Assembly (NCBI GenBank): GCA_947631985.1
Contig: CANRNK010000006.1
Span: 1 to 43,498, forward strand
Length of the DNA stretch: 43,498 bases
DNA from: an uncultured Lachnospiraceae bacterium
GTDB lineage: Bacteria > Bacillota > Clostridia > Lachnospirales > Lachnospiraceae
Direction: 5' to 3'
Shown here: positions 1 through 8,723 of the stretch, in pieces
How positions within the stretch are numbered: the first letter of the stretch is position 1
Layout: the number at the start of each line of letters is the position of its first letter
The notes under the pieces: generated by a model
What the model was told of the DNA's origin: nothing
What the model saw: only the letters and a program-made list of their open reading frames with translations
The model's database searches: none
Translations under genes and position numbers: made by a program

Positions 1-576
1 CCGGATTGGTACATTGACTCTTGTGGCAAGATTAAATATATGTTTCCAAAAGCCCATGCAGCTGCTTATGTTATGATGGCGTGGAGAATTGCCTATTTTA
101 AAGTGAATTATCCACTTGCGTATTATGCGTCTTATTTTAGTATTCGTGCATCTGGATTTTCTTATGAGATTATGTGCCAGGGAAAGGAACATCTGGAGTC
201 AGTATTAGAAGACTATAAAAGGCGTGCGGATAGTTTGTCAAAGAAAGAGCAGGATACTTATAAAGACATGAGAATCTGTCAGGAAATGTATGCCAGAGGT
301 TTCACTTTTATTCCAATTGATATTTTCAGAGCGCAAGCCAGATCGTTCCAACTATTAGATGGAAGGATTATGCCGTCCCTAAATAGCATTGATGGCTTGG
401 GTGAAAAGGCGGCAGACGCAATTGTAGAGGCCGCGAAAGAAGGGCCATTTTTATCAAAAGATGATTTTAGGATTAGAACAAAAGCGTCCAAGACGGTGAT
501 AGATCTAATGTCACAGCTTCGATTACTTGGAGAATTACCGGAGACAAATCAGCTGAGTCTTTTTGACATGTTTTAG
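1..576 (+). CDS. polC: DNA polymerase III PolC-type, C-terminal fragment
   Basis: This is the last 191 codons of a gene that starts outside the window; the reading frame is open from base 1. PolC is the replicative polymerase of low-GC Gram-positives, with a built-in 3'-5' exonuclease. The stretch MFPKAHAAAYVMMAWRIAYF near residue 14 of the fragment is a typical part of the PolC C-terminal polymerase region. A helix-hairpin-helix-like segment (SIDGLGEKAADAIVEAA) follows. The protein ends in QLSLFDMF, in which QLSLF matches the known beta-clamp binding motif at the end of PolC. No strong terminator follows the stop codon, but the next transcript has its own promoter. The identification is firm; only the 5' truncation limits it. 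Confidence 0.95.
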   Translation, partial: PDWYIDSCGKIKYMFPKAHAAAYVMMAWRIAYFKVNYPLAYYASYFSIRASGFSYEIMCQGKEHLESVLEDYKRRADSLSKKEQDTYKDMRICQEMYARGFTFIPIDIFRAQARSFQLLDGRIMPSLNSIDGLGEKAADAIVEAAKEGPFLSKDDFRIRTKASKTVIDLMSQLRLLGELPETNQLSLFDMF

Positions 577-626
577 GAGAATAGTAAAGAGTTAGAAAAT
601 GCTCAGTAAAAAATAAAAAATAGTTC

Positions 627-655
627 TTGCAATACATCCCGTTCTGGGCTACAAT
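627..655 (+). promoter_or_regulatory. Sigma-A type promoter for tRNA-Glu
   Basis: A -35 box TTGCAA (627-632) and a -10 box TACAAT (650-655) are separated by 17 bases. The predicted transcription start lies about 10-14 bases ahead of the tRNA 5' end, which fits a dedicated tRNA promoter. Confidence 0.75.
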
Positions 656-674
656 ACAAAAGGACTTTTTTTTA

Positions 675-746
675 GGCGCGTTGGTCAAGAGGTTAAGACG
701 TTGCCCTCTCACGGCAGAATCACGGGTTCGATTCCCGTACGCGCTA
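675..746 (+). tRNA. tRNA-Glu (anticodon CTC)
   Basis: A full cloverleaf can be drawn by eye. The acceptor stem is 675-681 with 739-745 (first pair G-U) and the discriminator is A746. The anticodon stem is 701-705 with 713-717, around a seven-base loop holding CTC at 708-710. The T arm is ACGGG-TTCGATT-CCCGT (722-738). No CCA is encoded; the bases after A746 are CGA, so CCA must be added by nucleotidyltransferase. The gene stands alone between polC and rimP. CTC reads GAG codons; a TTC-anticodon glutamate tRNA must lie elsewhere. Confidence 0.95.
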
Positions 747-782
747 CGAATGAAAACTCTTATAGAAGTTACTGGAAAAACA

Positions 783-811
783 TTGCGCTTTCTAGCGGTT
801 GGTGGTATACT
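783..811 (+). promoter_or_regulatory. Promoter of the rimP-nusA-infB operon
   Basis: A -35 TTGCGC (783-788) and a -10 TATACT (806-811) are separated by 17 bases. The predicted start near 818 gives a 5' leader of about 90 bases that contains the hairpin at 839-862. Confidence 0.65.
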
Positions 812-838
812 CTATGAGACTAGATATGATTGTTTGAT

Positions 839-862
839 AAGAGTGGACGCCTGTCCACTCTT
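839..862 (+). promoter_or_regulatory. Leader hairpin ahead of rimP
   Basis: An inverted repeat GAGTGGAC / GTCCACTC (841-848 and 853-860), extended by AA/TT, has a four-base loop. It is about 45 bases ahead of the rimP start. The following bases (TTATTTGTTG) are only moderately T-rich, so it may be a weak terminator for the tRNA transcript, an attenuator or a stability element of the operon leader. Which one cannot be told from sequence alone. Confidence 0.5.
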
Positions 863-907
863 ATTTGTTGGGTAGAAGATAGTTAATTTGAAAGGAACGG
901 TGTGTGA

Positions 908-1372
908 ATGTCAAAACGCGAGTCTTATGAAGCTCGAACGGAAGAGTTACTGATACCAATTGTTACAGAGCACGGATTAGAAGTATATGATGTAGAGTAT
1001 ATGAAAGAGGCAGCAGACTGGTATCTCAGGATTTATCTTGATAAACCTGAAGGAATTACCATACAGGACTGCGAACTTGTCAGTAGGGCAATGTCTGAAA
1101 TACTCGACAGAGAAGACTTTATTGAAGATGCTTATATATTTGAGGTGAGTAGCCCGGGACTTGGTAGAACTTTGAAGAAAGACAGACATTTTGACAAAAG
1201 CATTGGAAAAGAAGTGATTGTAAAAACATATAAGCAAAAGGATGGTTCTAAAGAATTTGAAGGAATCCTGACAGCCTATGATAAAGATAGTATCACAATT
1301 GAAATAGAAGAGACAGACATTGTATTTATGAAGTCAGAGGTTGCGCTGGTGAAACTGGCGTTCGACTTTTAA
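908..1372 (+). CDS. rimP: Ribosome maturation factor RimP
   Basis: A 154-residue protein, the usual RimP length. RimP binds the 30S precursor and helps the S12 region assemble. The N-terminal part has the expected pattern (LIPIVTEHGLEVYDVEY, then LRIYLDKPEGITIQDCELVS), and FEVSSPGLGRTLKK near residues 78-91 is a family hallmark. The C-terminal half (VIVKTYKQ.. to VALVKLAFDF) corresponds to the small SH3-like domain. The start is chosen at ATG 908, with AAAGGAAC about 10 bases upstream. It is the first gene of the conserved rimP-nusA-ylxR-ylxQ-infB order and ends 19 bases before nusA. Confidence 0.95.
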   Translation: MSKRESYEARTEELLIPIVTEHGLEVYDVEYMKEAADWYLRIYLDKPEGITIQDCELVSRAMSEILDREDFIEDAYIFEVSSPGLGRTLKKDRHFDKSIGKEVIVKTYKQKDGSKEFEGILTAYDKDSITIEIEETDIVFMKSEVALVKLAFDF

Positions 1373-1391
1373 ACCAGGAGGAAAACAGAAA

Positions 1392-2546
1392 ATGAATAAA
1401 GAATTAATGGAAGCACTAGATATTCTTGAAAAAGAAAAAGAAATAAGCAAAGAAACTTTATTTGAAGCAATTGAGAATTCACTCATTACGGCTTGCAAAA
1501 ATCATTTTGGGAAATCCGACAATATGAAAGTTGAAATCAATAGAGAAACCTGCGATTTTCTGGTATATGCTGAGAAGGAAGTTGTTGCGACCAAAGAAGA
1601 GGTAGAAGATGATGTGACACAGATTGCATTAGAAGATGCCTTGGAACTATCTAAGAAAGCAGTTGTTGGCTCTATTTTAAATGTTGATATCAAATCAAAA
1701 GAGTTTGGAAGAATTGCAACCCAGAATGCTAAGAATGTTATTTTACAAAAAATCAGAGAAGAAGAACGCTCTGTTATATACAATCAATATTATGAAAAAG
1801 AAAAAGATGTTGTGACTGGAATCGTTCAAAGATACGTTGGAAAGAATATTGCTGTTAATCTTGGAAAAGCAGATGCGATTTTAAACGAGACAGAGCAGGT
1901 AAAAGACGAAGTATTTAAACCGACGGAACGAATCAAAGTCTATATTGTAGAAGTGAAGAATACACCAAAGGGACCTAGAATTATGGTTAGCCGTACTCAT
2001 CCAGAATTGGTGAAGAGATTGTTTGAATCAGAAGTTGCTGAAATTAGTGATGGAACAGTTGAAATTAAAAGTATTGCCAGAGAAGCTGGAAGCAGAACAA
2101 AAATCGCCGTTTATTCAAATGATTCTAATGTTGATGCTGTTGGAGCCTGCGTTGGAATGAATGGAGCACGTGTTAATAATATCGTGGATGAGCTTCGTGG
2201 AGAAAAAATTGATATCGTTAACTGGGATGAAAACCCAGGTAATTTAATTCAGAATGCGTTGTCTCCGGCAAAAATTGTTGCGGTATTTGCTGATCCTGAC
2301 GAAAAAACAGCTAAAGTTGTTGTTCCCGACTACCAGTTATCACTTGCAATTGGAAAAGAAGGACAGAATGCCCGTCTTGCTGCAAGACTGACTGGATTTA
2401 AAATCGATATTAAAAGTGAATCACAGGCAAAGGATGCGCCGGGATTCAGATATGAAGATTATATGGATGATTTTGAAGAAGAGTACGAAGAAGAAAATGA
2501 GTATGAAACGCAAGAAGAAATTTTAGAAGTGCAGGAAGAAAATTAA
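1392..2546 (+). CDS. nusA: Transcription termination/antitermination protein NusA
   Basis: 384 residues. NusA travels with RNA polymerase and modulates pausing, termination and rRNA antitermination. The domains are in order: an N-terminal polymerase-binding domain (about 1-125), an S1 domain (about 130-200, containing [20 protein letters not shown]), and KH1 and KH2 (about 200-350, with the clear KH segment [20 protein letters not shown]). The tail (about 352-384) is very acidic, with runs of E and D, as in many Firmicutes NusA. The Shine-Dalgarno AGGAGG sits just ahead of ATG 1392. It lacks the C-terminal acidic repeat domains of the E. coli protein, which is normal for this phylum. Confidence 0.97.
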   Translation: MNKELMEALDILEKEKEISKETLFEAIENSLITACKNHFGKSDNMKVEINRETCDFLVYAEKEVVATKEEVEDDVTQIALEDALELSKKAVVGSILNVDIKSKEFGRIATQNAKNVILQKIREEERSVIYNQYYEKEKDVVTGIVQRYVGKNIAVNLGKADAILNETEQVKDEVFKPTERIKVYIVEVKNTPKGPRIMVSRTHPELVKRLFESEVAEISDGTVEIKSIAREAGSRTKIAVYSNDSNVDAVGACVGMNGARVNNIVDELRGEKIDIVNWDENPGNLIQNALSPAKIVAVFADPDEKTAKVVVPDYQLSLAIGKEGQNARLAARLTGFKIDIKSESQAKDAPGFRYEDYMDDFEEEYEEENEYETQEEILEVQEEN

Positions 2547-2578
2547 TCGTTTCAGAAGAGGAATAAGGGTGGGGTGTC

Positions 2579-2845
2579 ATGAGTAAAAAAATCCCAATGA
2601 GACAATGTATTGGATGCGGTGAAATGAAGAATAAGCGTGAAATGATGCGTGTTCTGAAAACTGCTGAAGATGAAATTATACTTGATGTAACAGGAAAAAA
2701 GAATGGGCGAGGAGCTTATCTGTGTCAGTCAAAAGAGTGCATGGAAAAAGCAAGAAAAACAAAAGGACTTGAACGTTCTTTTAAAATGAACATTCCAGAA
2801 CAGGTGTATGAATGCCTGCAAAAGGAGTTTGATGGAATTGAATAA
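2579..2845 (+). CDS. ylxR: YlxR family RNA-binding protein (DUF448; RnpM)
   Basis: 88 residues. The family signature is visible: the opening RQCIGCGEMKNKREMMRV with a CxxC pair, and GRGAYLC in the middle. YlxR proteins bind RNA. The B. subtilis member has been described as a modulator of RNase P (RnpM) and as a nucleoid-associated regulator; this is family knowledge, not something seen here. The stop codon lies inside the next gene (14-base overlap with ylxQ), so the two are probably translationally coupled. It is the expected neighbour between nusA and infB. Confidence 0.9.
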   Translation: MSKKIPMRQCIGCGEMKNKREMMRVLKTAEDEIILDVTGKKNGRGAYLCQSKECMEKARKTKGLERSFKMNIPEQVYECLQKEFDGIE

Positions 2846-3164
2846 TAAAAAGATTTATTCATTATTAGGTTTGGCAGTAAAATCAAGAAATATTGTAAGC
2901 GGTGAATTTTCAACAGAAAAAGCAGTCAAGTCCGGCAGTGCAGAACTCGTGTTAGTAGGTGAAGATGCCTCTGATAATACGAAGAAGATGTTTCGAAATA
3001 TGTGTGAGTTTTACAAGGTTCCAATGAGAACTTTAGGCTCGAAAGAGGAGCTCGGGCATGCCATGGGAAAAGAGGAACGCGCATCGCTGGCTGTGTTAGA
3101 CAGTGGATTTGCCAAATCAATTCTAAAGTATCTGGAAGAACCTACACAAAACGGAGGTAGTTAA
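2832..3164 (+). CDS. ylxQ: YlxQ, ribosomal L7Ae-like K-turn binding protein
   Basis: 110 residues from the ATG at 2832. The start is set by AAAGGAG five bases upstream; an upstream in-frame start at 2808 would lie deep inside ylxR and has no ribosome site. The sequence ([20 protein letters not shown], then [17 protein letters not shown]) is that of the L7Ae/L30e/S12e fold, which binds kink-turn RNA. YlxQ is a non-essential K-turn binder in B. subtilis with an unclear role. It overlaps ylxR and is followed after two bases by infB, whose Shine-Dalgarno lies in the ylxQ 3' end. Confidence 0.88.
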   Translation: MELNNKKIYSLLGLAVKSRNIVSGEFSTEKAVKSGSAELVLVGEDASDNTKKMFRNMCEFYKVPMRTLGSKEELGHAMGKEERASLAVLDSGFAKSILKYLEEPTQNGGS

Positions 3165-3166
3165 GA

Positions 3167-6100
3167 ATGGCGAAAATAAGAGTTCATGAACTCGCTAAGG
3201 AACTTGATAAACAAAGCAAGGATGTTATTAATCTGCTTCATGAAAAGGGTGTTGAAGTAAAAAATCATATGGCGACATTAGAAGAGAATGAAATAGATTA
3301 TGTAAAAAAAGCTTTTGGGTCAACCAGAAAGGGAAGTATGACAGAAAATATTAAAATGTCTGAGAACGAGCAAATGGGAGTACAAAAAACGGAAGAGGTA
3401 CAAAAGAAAAAGAAAAAAATTATTTTTGTAAGTAATCCGCAAAACAGTAAACTTCCAGGAGGCGCGGCAAATATTCCGCCTCATTCTTCAGGAACGAAGC
3501 AGGTTGTGAAACCATCTACAGTTCCACCACAGACAACCAAGAGCAAATCAGAAGTAACGGAACCTGTTGCGCAAACCAGTGCTGTATCAAGTGAACCTAA
3601 AAAGACGATTAGTGTGGATGCTTCAAGCAATGCTGCTACATCACAAGTGGCGCCTGTCGCACCTTCTGTTAACGCAACAGAAAAAGTAACTGCGCCTGTT
3701 GTAGCACCAACACAGACAAGTACAAATTCAAATACAAGTACAAATTCAAATACAAGTACAAATACAAATACTCCGGGTACGCAGAGACCTTACAATAATG
3801 ACGGCCAAAGCAGACCTTATAATAACAATGCCAGTGGACAGAGCAGACCTTACAATAATGACGGCCAAAGCAGACCTTATAATAACAATGCGGCAGGTGG
3901 TCAGAGCAGGCCTTATAATAACAATACCGGTGGCCAGAGTAGACCGTATAACAATGATGGCCAGAGCAGACCTTATAATAACAATGCAGGTGGACAGAGC
4001 AGACCGTATAATAACGACGGTCAGAACAGACCGTATAACAATAATGCAGGTGGCCAGAGCAGACCGTACAATAACGACGGCCAGAGCAGACCTTATAATA
4101 ATGCCGGTGGCCAGAGCAGACCTTATAATAACAATGCAGGTGGACAGAGCAGACCTTATAATAATAATGCAGGTGGACAGAGCAGACCTTATAATAATAA
4201 TGCAGGTGGACAGAGCAGACCTTATAACAATAATGCGGGTGGTGGCCAGAGTAGACCTTATGGAAACGATCGTTTTCAAAAGGGAGATGGAAGAGATGAT
4301 AATAGATTCGGAAAACCACAGCAAGGCAAGTCGTTTTCTGGAGATTCACCAATTTCACAACCTGAAAAACGTAGAGATGAAGTAAAAAGAAAACTTGGTC
4401 AGGAAAAGGATAGCCGAAGTAAAAGAGATAAAATCTATGAAGATGATGCTGCAAAAGCAAAACCAGGAAGATTTATCAGACCAGAAAAGAAACCGAAGGA
4501 AATAGAAGAACAAATCAAAGTGATTATTCTTCCAGAAGTACTTACAATCAGAGAACTGGCTGAAAAAATGAAGATTCAACCATCTGCTATTGTGAAGAAA
4601 TTATTTCTTCAGGGACAGGTTGTAACTGTAAATCAGGAAATCACATATGAAGCAGCAGAAGAAATTGCACTAGAATATGAAATTATGTGTGAAAAAGAAG
4701 TTGTTGTAGATGTCATCGAAGAGTTGTTGAAGGAAGAAGAAGAAAATGCAGAAGAAATGACAGCAAGACCTCCTGTCATCTGTGTAATGGGACATGTTGA
4801 TCATGGTAAAACTTCCCTTCTTGATGCAATCAGAAAAACGAATGTTACGGATAAAGAAGCAGGTGGAATCACACAGCATATCGGTGCATATACAGTTAAC
4901 ATTAAGGACCAGAAAATCACATTCCTCGACACACCGGGACATGAAGCATTTACGTCCATGCGTATGAGGGGTGCGAATGCAACAGATATCGCAATCTTAG
5001 TTGTTGCAGCAGACGATGGTGTTATGCCTCAGACTGTTGAAGCAATCAGTCATGCAAAAGCAGCTGGAATAGAAATCATTGTGGCAGTGAACAAGATTGA
5101 CAAACCAAATGCAAATATTGAAAGAGTGAAACAAGAATTAACAGAATACGAGCTTATTTCTGAAGACTGGGGAGGCAGTACAGTATTTGCACCGGTTTCC
5201 GCTTCTACAGGAGAAGGAATTGAGCAGCTCCTGGAAATGATTCTTTTGACGTCTGAAATTCTTGAATTGAAAGCAAATGACAAAAGAAATGCAAGAGGGC
5301 TTGTTATCGAGGCACAGTTAGATAAAGGAAGAGGCCCTGTGGCGACAATTCTTGTTCAAAAAGGAACGTTACATGTCGGAGATTTTATTGCGGCAGGTTC
5401 TTGTAATGGTAAAGTAAGAGCAATGATTGATGACAAAGGCAGACGTGTCAAGGAAGCTGGACCATCTACTCCTGTTGAAATTTTAGGACTAAATGATGTG
5501 CCTAATGCAGGGGACGTATTCATTGCACCGAATAATGATAAAGAAGCAAAACAATTTGCAGATACTTTTATTGCGCATAGCAGAGAAAAAATGATTGATG
5601 ATACCAAGGCAAAGATGTCACTTGATGATCTCTTTACCCAGATTCAGGCGGGAAATCTCAAAGAACTCAACCTAATTATAAAAGCAGATGTACAGGGTTC
5701 CGTAGAGGCTGTGAAACAAAGTCTTGCAAAATTATCAAACGAAGAAGTTGTTGTGAAAATTATACATGGTGGAGTTGGTACCATCAACGAATCAGATGTC
5801 ATCCTGGCAAGCGCATCCAAAGCAATTATCATTGGATTTAATGTTCGTCATGATGCAACGGCAAAAGCAACTGCAGAACGTGAAGGCGTTGATTTAAGAC
5901 TCTATAAAGTTATCTATCAGGCAATTGAAGATGTAGAAGCGGCAATGAAAGGGATGCTTGATCCTATTTTTGAAGAAAAAATCATTGGACATGCTGAAAT
6001 CAGACAAATCTTTAAGGCGTCTGCAATTGGAAATATTGCTGGTTCTTATATACTTGATGGAATGTTCCAGAGAAATGCCAAGATTAGAATTTCGAGAGCA

Positions 6101-6265
6101 GGAAAGCAGATTTTTGAAGGACAGCTCGATGCACTTAAGAGATTTAAAGATGATGTAAAAGAGGTTAAGGCAGGATTTGAATGTGGACTTACCTTTGATG
6201 GATTTGACCAGTTCCAGGAGCTTGATATTGTAGAAGCGTATGTAATGGTTGAAGTGCCAAGATAA
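3167..6265 (+). CDS. infB: Translation initiation factor IF-2 with a large repeat insertion
   Basis: 1032 residues, long for IF-2. IF-2 is the GTPase that brings fMet-tRNA to the 30S subunit. A first IF2_N domain occupies residues 1-50. A low-complexity linker of several hundred residues follows; it holds S/T/N repeats (about 185-202) and 16 RPYNN-type units (206-365), and ends in a charged K/E/R region. A second IF2_N domain (about 450-500) precedes the G domain: P-loop GHVDHGKT at 542-549, then DTPGHEAF and NKID. Domains II to IV follow, and the protein ends in the conserved [19 protein letters not shown] lies ahead of ATG 3167. The catalytic half looks intact, so the insertion changes only the linker, which varies widely in length in this family. 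Confidence 0.97.
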   Translation: MAKIRVHELAKELDKQSKDVINLLHEKGVEVKNHMATLEENEIDYVKKAFGSTRKGSMTENIKMSENEQMGVQKTEEVQKKKKKIIFVSNPQNSKLPGGAANIPPHSSGTKQVVKPSTVPPQTTKSKSEVTEPVAQTSAVSSEPKKTISVDASSNAATSQVAPVAPSVNATEKVTAPVVAPTQTSTNSNTSTNSNTSTNTNTPGTQRPYNNDGQSRPYNNNASGQSRPYNNDGQSRPYNNNAAGGQSRPYNNNTGGQSRPYNNDGQSRPYNNNAGGQSRPYNNDGQNRPYNNNAGGQSRPYNNDGQSRPYNNAGGQSRPYNNNAGGQSRPYNNNAGGQSRPYNNNAGGQSRPYNNNAGGGQSRPYGNDRFQKGDGRDDNRFGKPQQGKSFSGDSPISQPEKRRDEVKRKLGQEKDSRSKRDKIYEDDAAKAKPGRFIRPEKKPKEIEEQIKVIILPEVLTIRELAEKMKIQPSAIVKKLFLQGQVVTVNQEITYEAAEEIALEYEIMCEKEVVVDVIEELLKEEEENAEEMTARPPVICVMGHVDHGKTSLLDAIRKTNVTDKEAGGITQHIGAYTVNIKDQKITFLDTPGHEAFTSMRMRGANATDIAILVVAADDGVMPQTVEAISHAKAAGIEIIVAVNKIDKPNANIERVKQELTEYELISEDWGGSTVFAPVSASTGEGIEQLLEMILLTSEILELKANDKRNARGLVIEAQLDKGRGPVATILVQKGTLHVGDFIAAGSCNGKVRAMIDDKGRRVKEAGPSTPVEILGLNDVPNAGDVFIAPNNDKEAKQFADTFIAHSREKMIDDTKAKMSLDDLFTQIQAGNLKELNLIIKADVQGSVEAVKQSLAKLSNEEVVVKIIHGGVGTINESDVILASASKAIIIGFNVRHDATAKATAEREGVDLRLYKVIYQAIEDVEAAMKGMLDPIFEEKIIGHAEIRQIFKASAIGNIAGSYILDGMFQRNAKIRISRAGKQIFEGQLDALKRFKDDVKEVKAGFECGLTFDGFDQFQELDIVEAYVMVEVPR
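3719..3772 (+). repeat. 18-bp tandem repeat in infB (STNSNT-type)
   Basis: Three 18-bp units (AGTACAAATTCAAATACA type, the third with one change) code for [12 protein letters not shown] and STNTNT. They lie in frame directly ahead of the RPYNN array and extend the disordered linker of IF-2. Confidence 0.85.
3782..4261 (+). repeat. RPYNN tandem array inside infB (16 units)
   Basis: Sixteen in-frame units contain RPY. Most are either QSRPYNNDG (27 bp) or [11 protein letters not shown] (33 bp). The early units alternate short and long; the late units are long only. Units at 4145-4177 and 4178-4210 are identical at all 33 bases, which points to recent duplication or homogenisation. The array is rich in N, G, Q, S, Y and R and should be disordered. 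Confidence 0.93.
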
Positions 6266-6276
6266 ATAATCAAAAT

Positions 6277-6300
6277 CGGTTTGTGCCATGGCACAAACCG
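6277..6300 (+). terminator. Perfect 24-bp palindrome after infB (hairpin)
   Basis: CGGTTTGTGCC and its complement form a perfect 24-base palindrome 12 bases after the infB stop. As RNA it makes a 10-bp stem with a four-base loop. The bases after it (TAATAATATC) are not a T-run, so it may be a processing or mRNA-stabilising hairpin or a weak terminator rather than a full stop. rbfA follows 56 bases later. Confidence 0.55.
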
Positions 6301-6356
6301 TAATAATATCTGTGTATAATTTCAGGGCAGTTTTTCTTGTAGGAAAGGCGAATTAG

Positions 6357-6728
6357 ATGCGAAAAAACAGTGTAAAAAACACGAGAATAAATGCTGAAGT
6401 TCAAAAAGTATTGGCAGATGTAATACGAAGTGAAATAAAGGATCCCAGAATTAACATGATGACTTCTGTGGTTGCGGTTGAAGTATCACCGGATTTAAAA
6501 AACTGCAAAGCATGGATTAGTGTTCTGGGAGATGAAAAATCACAAAAAGATACACTTGCAGGATTACGGAGTGCGGAAGGTTTCATCAGAAATAAGATTG
6601 CAAAAGAAATTAATCTTCGTAACACACCATTGATTACCTTTGTTATGGATCAGTCCATAGCATATGGGGTGACCATGTCAAAAAAAATTGATGAAGTAAA
6701 TAAAGGAATACCAAAAAGGGATGAATAA
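6357..6728 (+). CDS. rbfA: 30S ribosome-binding factor RbfA
   Basis: 123 residues, normal length. RbfA binds late 30S precursors near the 16S 5' helix and is needed for 16S maturation. The family pattern is visible: VLADVIRSEIKDPRI at residues 18-32, VEVSPDLKNCKAWISV, and a C-terminal segment ending near the MSKKIDEV motif. ATG 6357 follows AGGAAAGG at a suitable distance. It sits between infB and nrnA, the usual Firmicutes order. The 3' end of the gene forms one arm of the hairpin at 6711-6743. Confidence 0.95.
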   Translation: MRKNSVKNTRINAEVQKVLADVIRSEIKDPRINMMTSVVAVEVSPDLKNCKAWISVLGDEKSQKDTLAGLRSAEGFIRNKIAKEINLRNTPLITFVMDQSIAYGVTMSKKIDEVNKGIPKRDE

Positions 6729-6743
6729 GCAATCCCTTTTTGG
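6711..6743 (+). terminator. Hairpin overlapping the rbfA stop codon
   Basis: CCAAAAAGGGAT (6711-6722) pairs with ATCCCTTTTTGG (6732-6743), giving a 12-bp stem around a nine-base loop that contains the rbfA stop. A T-rich stretch (ATATTTTTT) follows about 10 bases later. It could be a partial terminator or attenuator between rbfA and nrnA. Confidence 0.55.
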
Positions 6744-6809
6744 CGTTATGGATATTTTTTAATGCGTAAGGAATAAATTTGGGGAGCAACAAAAAAAGGT
6801 AGGGGAAAG

Positions 6810-7769
6810 ATGACGAATAAAATTAATTTGACTGAATTATGTAAAGAGGCAAAAAGCATTGGTATTGGTGGGCATGTTCGTCCTGATGGAGATTGTATGG
6901 GCTCTACGCTTGCGTTATATCAATATTTGAAAAAACGGAATCCAAAAAGTAACGTAACCGTTTATCTCGAAGAGGCTTCGGAAATCTTTTCTGTGATACC
7001 AGAGTTTGAAAAAGTTGAACACAATTTTCCGGATGTTCCAGGACATGATGTGTTTTTTGTTCTGGATTGCGAAAAAGAGCGACTAGGAGGGGCAAAAAAA
7101 TATTTTGATGCCGCAAAAACAACAATAAATATTGACCATCATATTACCAACCAGGGGTGTGCTGAGTTTAATTATATTCTGCATACAGCCAGTTCTACCT
7201 GTGAACTGGTGTATGATTTAATGTTGCCTGAGTATATGGATGCAGAAATTGCAAAAACTTTGTATATTGGGATTATTCATGATACAGGGGTGTTGCAATA
7301 TTCCAACACCTCACCAAAAACACTTCGCCAGGTTGCAGATTTGATTGCATACGGATTTGACTTCACAGAAATTATTGATAAAACATTCTATGAAAAAACG
7401 TATTTGCAAAACCAGATTATGGGTAGAGCTATCCTGGAAAGCCTCCTCATTATGGATGGCAGATGTATTGTGAGTGCGGTCGATCAAAAAATGATGGATT
7501 TTTACCATGCCGATTCCAAAGATCTCGACGGGATTGTGAATCAGCTTAGAATCACCAAAGGGGTGGATTGTGCTGTGTTTATGTATCAGATTGGGACAAT
7601 GGAGTATAAAATAAGTATGCGTTCAAACGAAACGGTAAATGTTGCAAAGATTGCCGAATTATTTGGAGGTGGAGGGCATTGCAGAGCTGCTGGATGCACC
7701 ATGAATGGAACATTTCACGATGTAGTGAATAATCTCTCCGCGCAGATAGAAAAGCAATTTCATGCCTGA
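6810..7769 (+). CDS. nrnA: DHH-family phosphoesterase, NrnA-type (nanoRNase / pAp phosphatase)
   Basis: 319 residues. NrnA-type enzymes degrade 2-5 nt RNA fragments and hydrolyse pAp, using two metal ions. The DHH domain shows GHVRPDGDCMGS (near residue 16), FVLDCE, and the signature NIDHHITNQG near residue 110. The C-terminal DHHA1 domain carries the substrate-binding GGGGHCRAAGC near residue 289. AGGGGAAAG lies directly ahead of ATG 6810. This gene is regularly found between rbfA and truB in Firmicutes. The exact substrate split between nanoRNA, pAp and cyclic dinucleotide products cannot be decided from the sequence. Confidence 0.9.
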   Translation: MTNKINLTELCKEAKSIGIGGHVRPDGDCMGSTLALYQYLKKRNPKSNVTVYLEEASEIFSVIPEFEKVEHNFPDVPGHDVFFVLDCEKERLGGAKKYFDAAKTTINIDHHITNQGCAEFNYILHTASSTCELVYDLMLPEYMDAEIAKTLYIGIIHDTGVLQYSNTSPKTLRQVADLIAYGFDFTEIIDKTFYEKTYLQNQIMGRAILESLLIMDGRCIVSAVDQKMMDFYHADSKDLDGIVNQLRITKGVDCAVFMYQIGTMEYKISMRSNETVNVAKIAELFGGGGHCRAAGCTMNGTFHDVVNNLSAQIEKQFHA

Positions 7770-7802
7770 AGAAGAATCGATTGAAGAAGGAATAAGTCTT
7801 AA

Positions 7803-8705
7803 ATGATAAATGGAATCATTAATATATATAAAGAAAAGGGATATACGTCCCATGATGTAGTTGCAAGGCTTAGAGGAATCTGCAAGCAAAAAAAAATTGG
7901 ACATACTGGGACGCTTGATCCGGATGCGCAGGGTGTGTTACCGGTCTGCTTTGGAAGCGCAACCAGATTGTGCGAAATGCTGACAGAAAAGGAAAAAGAA
8001 TATATTGCAACCATGCAGCTAGGTCTGACAACAGACACGCAAGACAGTAGTGGTATTGTACTGGAGCGGCGGGATGTGGCTGTATCGGAGATAGAAATAA
8101 GAAATGTAATCGCTGGATTTTGCGGGATACAGAAGCAGATTCCGCCGATGTACTCTGCAATCAAGGTCAATGGAAAGAAATTATATGAACTTGCAAGAGC
8201 GGGAATTGAAATAGAACGCGTTCCAAGAGAAATTACGATTCATAAAATAGAGATTCTGTCTGTCGAGCAATGTGAAATTAAAATGAAGGTTTCTTGTTCG
8301 AAAGGAACTTATATTAGAACGTTATGCCATGATATTGGACAGGCACTTGGATGTGGAGCCATTATGACAGAGCTGTGTAGAACCAGATCCGGGCAGTTTG
8401 GATTGGAAGAGGCGTTGCTTCTTTCACAGATAGAACAATTCGTTCAAGAAGGAACCATTGATCAACATTGTATTACAACAGAAGAAGTTTTTGCGCTGCT
8501 TTCACCAGTTTATATGAAAGAAGAGTTTAACAGATTACTTCATAATGGGAATAAGTTTCAGGCACTTTGCATTCAGGGTGAATCAGAGTCCGATGATTTG
8601 CAGGAAGTGAGAGCTTACGACAGCCTGGGAAATTTCTGGGGGATATATCAATATTGTGAATTGTCAGATTGCTATAAACCAGTCAAAATGTTTCCGCAAT
8701 CATAA
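7803..8705 (+). CDS. truB: tRNA pseudouridine(55) synthase TruB
   Basis: 300 residues. TruB makes pseudouridine at position 55 in the T loop of all elongator tRNAs. The catalytic motif GHTGTLDPDAQGVLPV lies at residues 34-49, with the catalytic Asp at 39. Further family segments are KEYIATMQLGLTTDTQD and QIPPMYSAIKVNGKKLYE. A C-terminal PUA-like tail follows. The Shine-Dalgarno AAGGAA is about 11 bases ahead of ATG 7803, which is rather far. It stands directly ahead of ribF, a classic gene pair. Confidence 0.95.
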   Translation: MINGIINIYKEKGYTSHDVVARLRGICKQKKIGHTGTLDPDAQGVLPVCFGSATRLCEMLTEKEKEYIATMQLGLTTDTQDSSGIVLERRDVAVSEIEIRNVIAGFCGIQKQIPPMYSAIKVNGKKLYELARAGIEIERVPREITIHKIEILSVEQCEIKMKVSCSKGTYIRTLCHDIGQALGCGAIMTELCRTRSGQFGLEEALLLSQIEQFVQEGTIDQHCITTEEVFALLSPVYMKEEFNRLLHNGNKFQALCIQGESESDDLQEVRAYDSLGNFWGIYQYCELSDCYKPVKMFPQS

Positions 8706-8723
8706 TATGAGGCATGAAAAAGA

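Noticed and set aside
3782-4261. Appearance of a CRISPR-like repeat array
   Set aside because: There are no unique spacers; the units are directly joined and code in frame for the IF-2 linker.
3669-4460. Long open frames opposite infB (a 263-codon and a 192-codon frame on the minus strand) and a plus-one frame of 195 codons
   Set aside because: They are made by the RPYNN repeat, which has few stop codons in the other frames. Their products are simple repeats, with no ribosome sites or homology signals.
8706-8723. FMN riboswitch ahead of ribF
   Set aside because: The gap is only 18 bases and no conserved RFN element is present.
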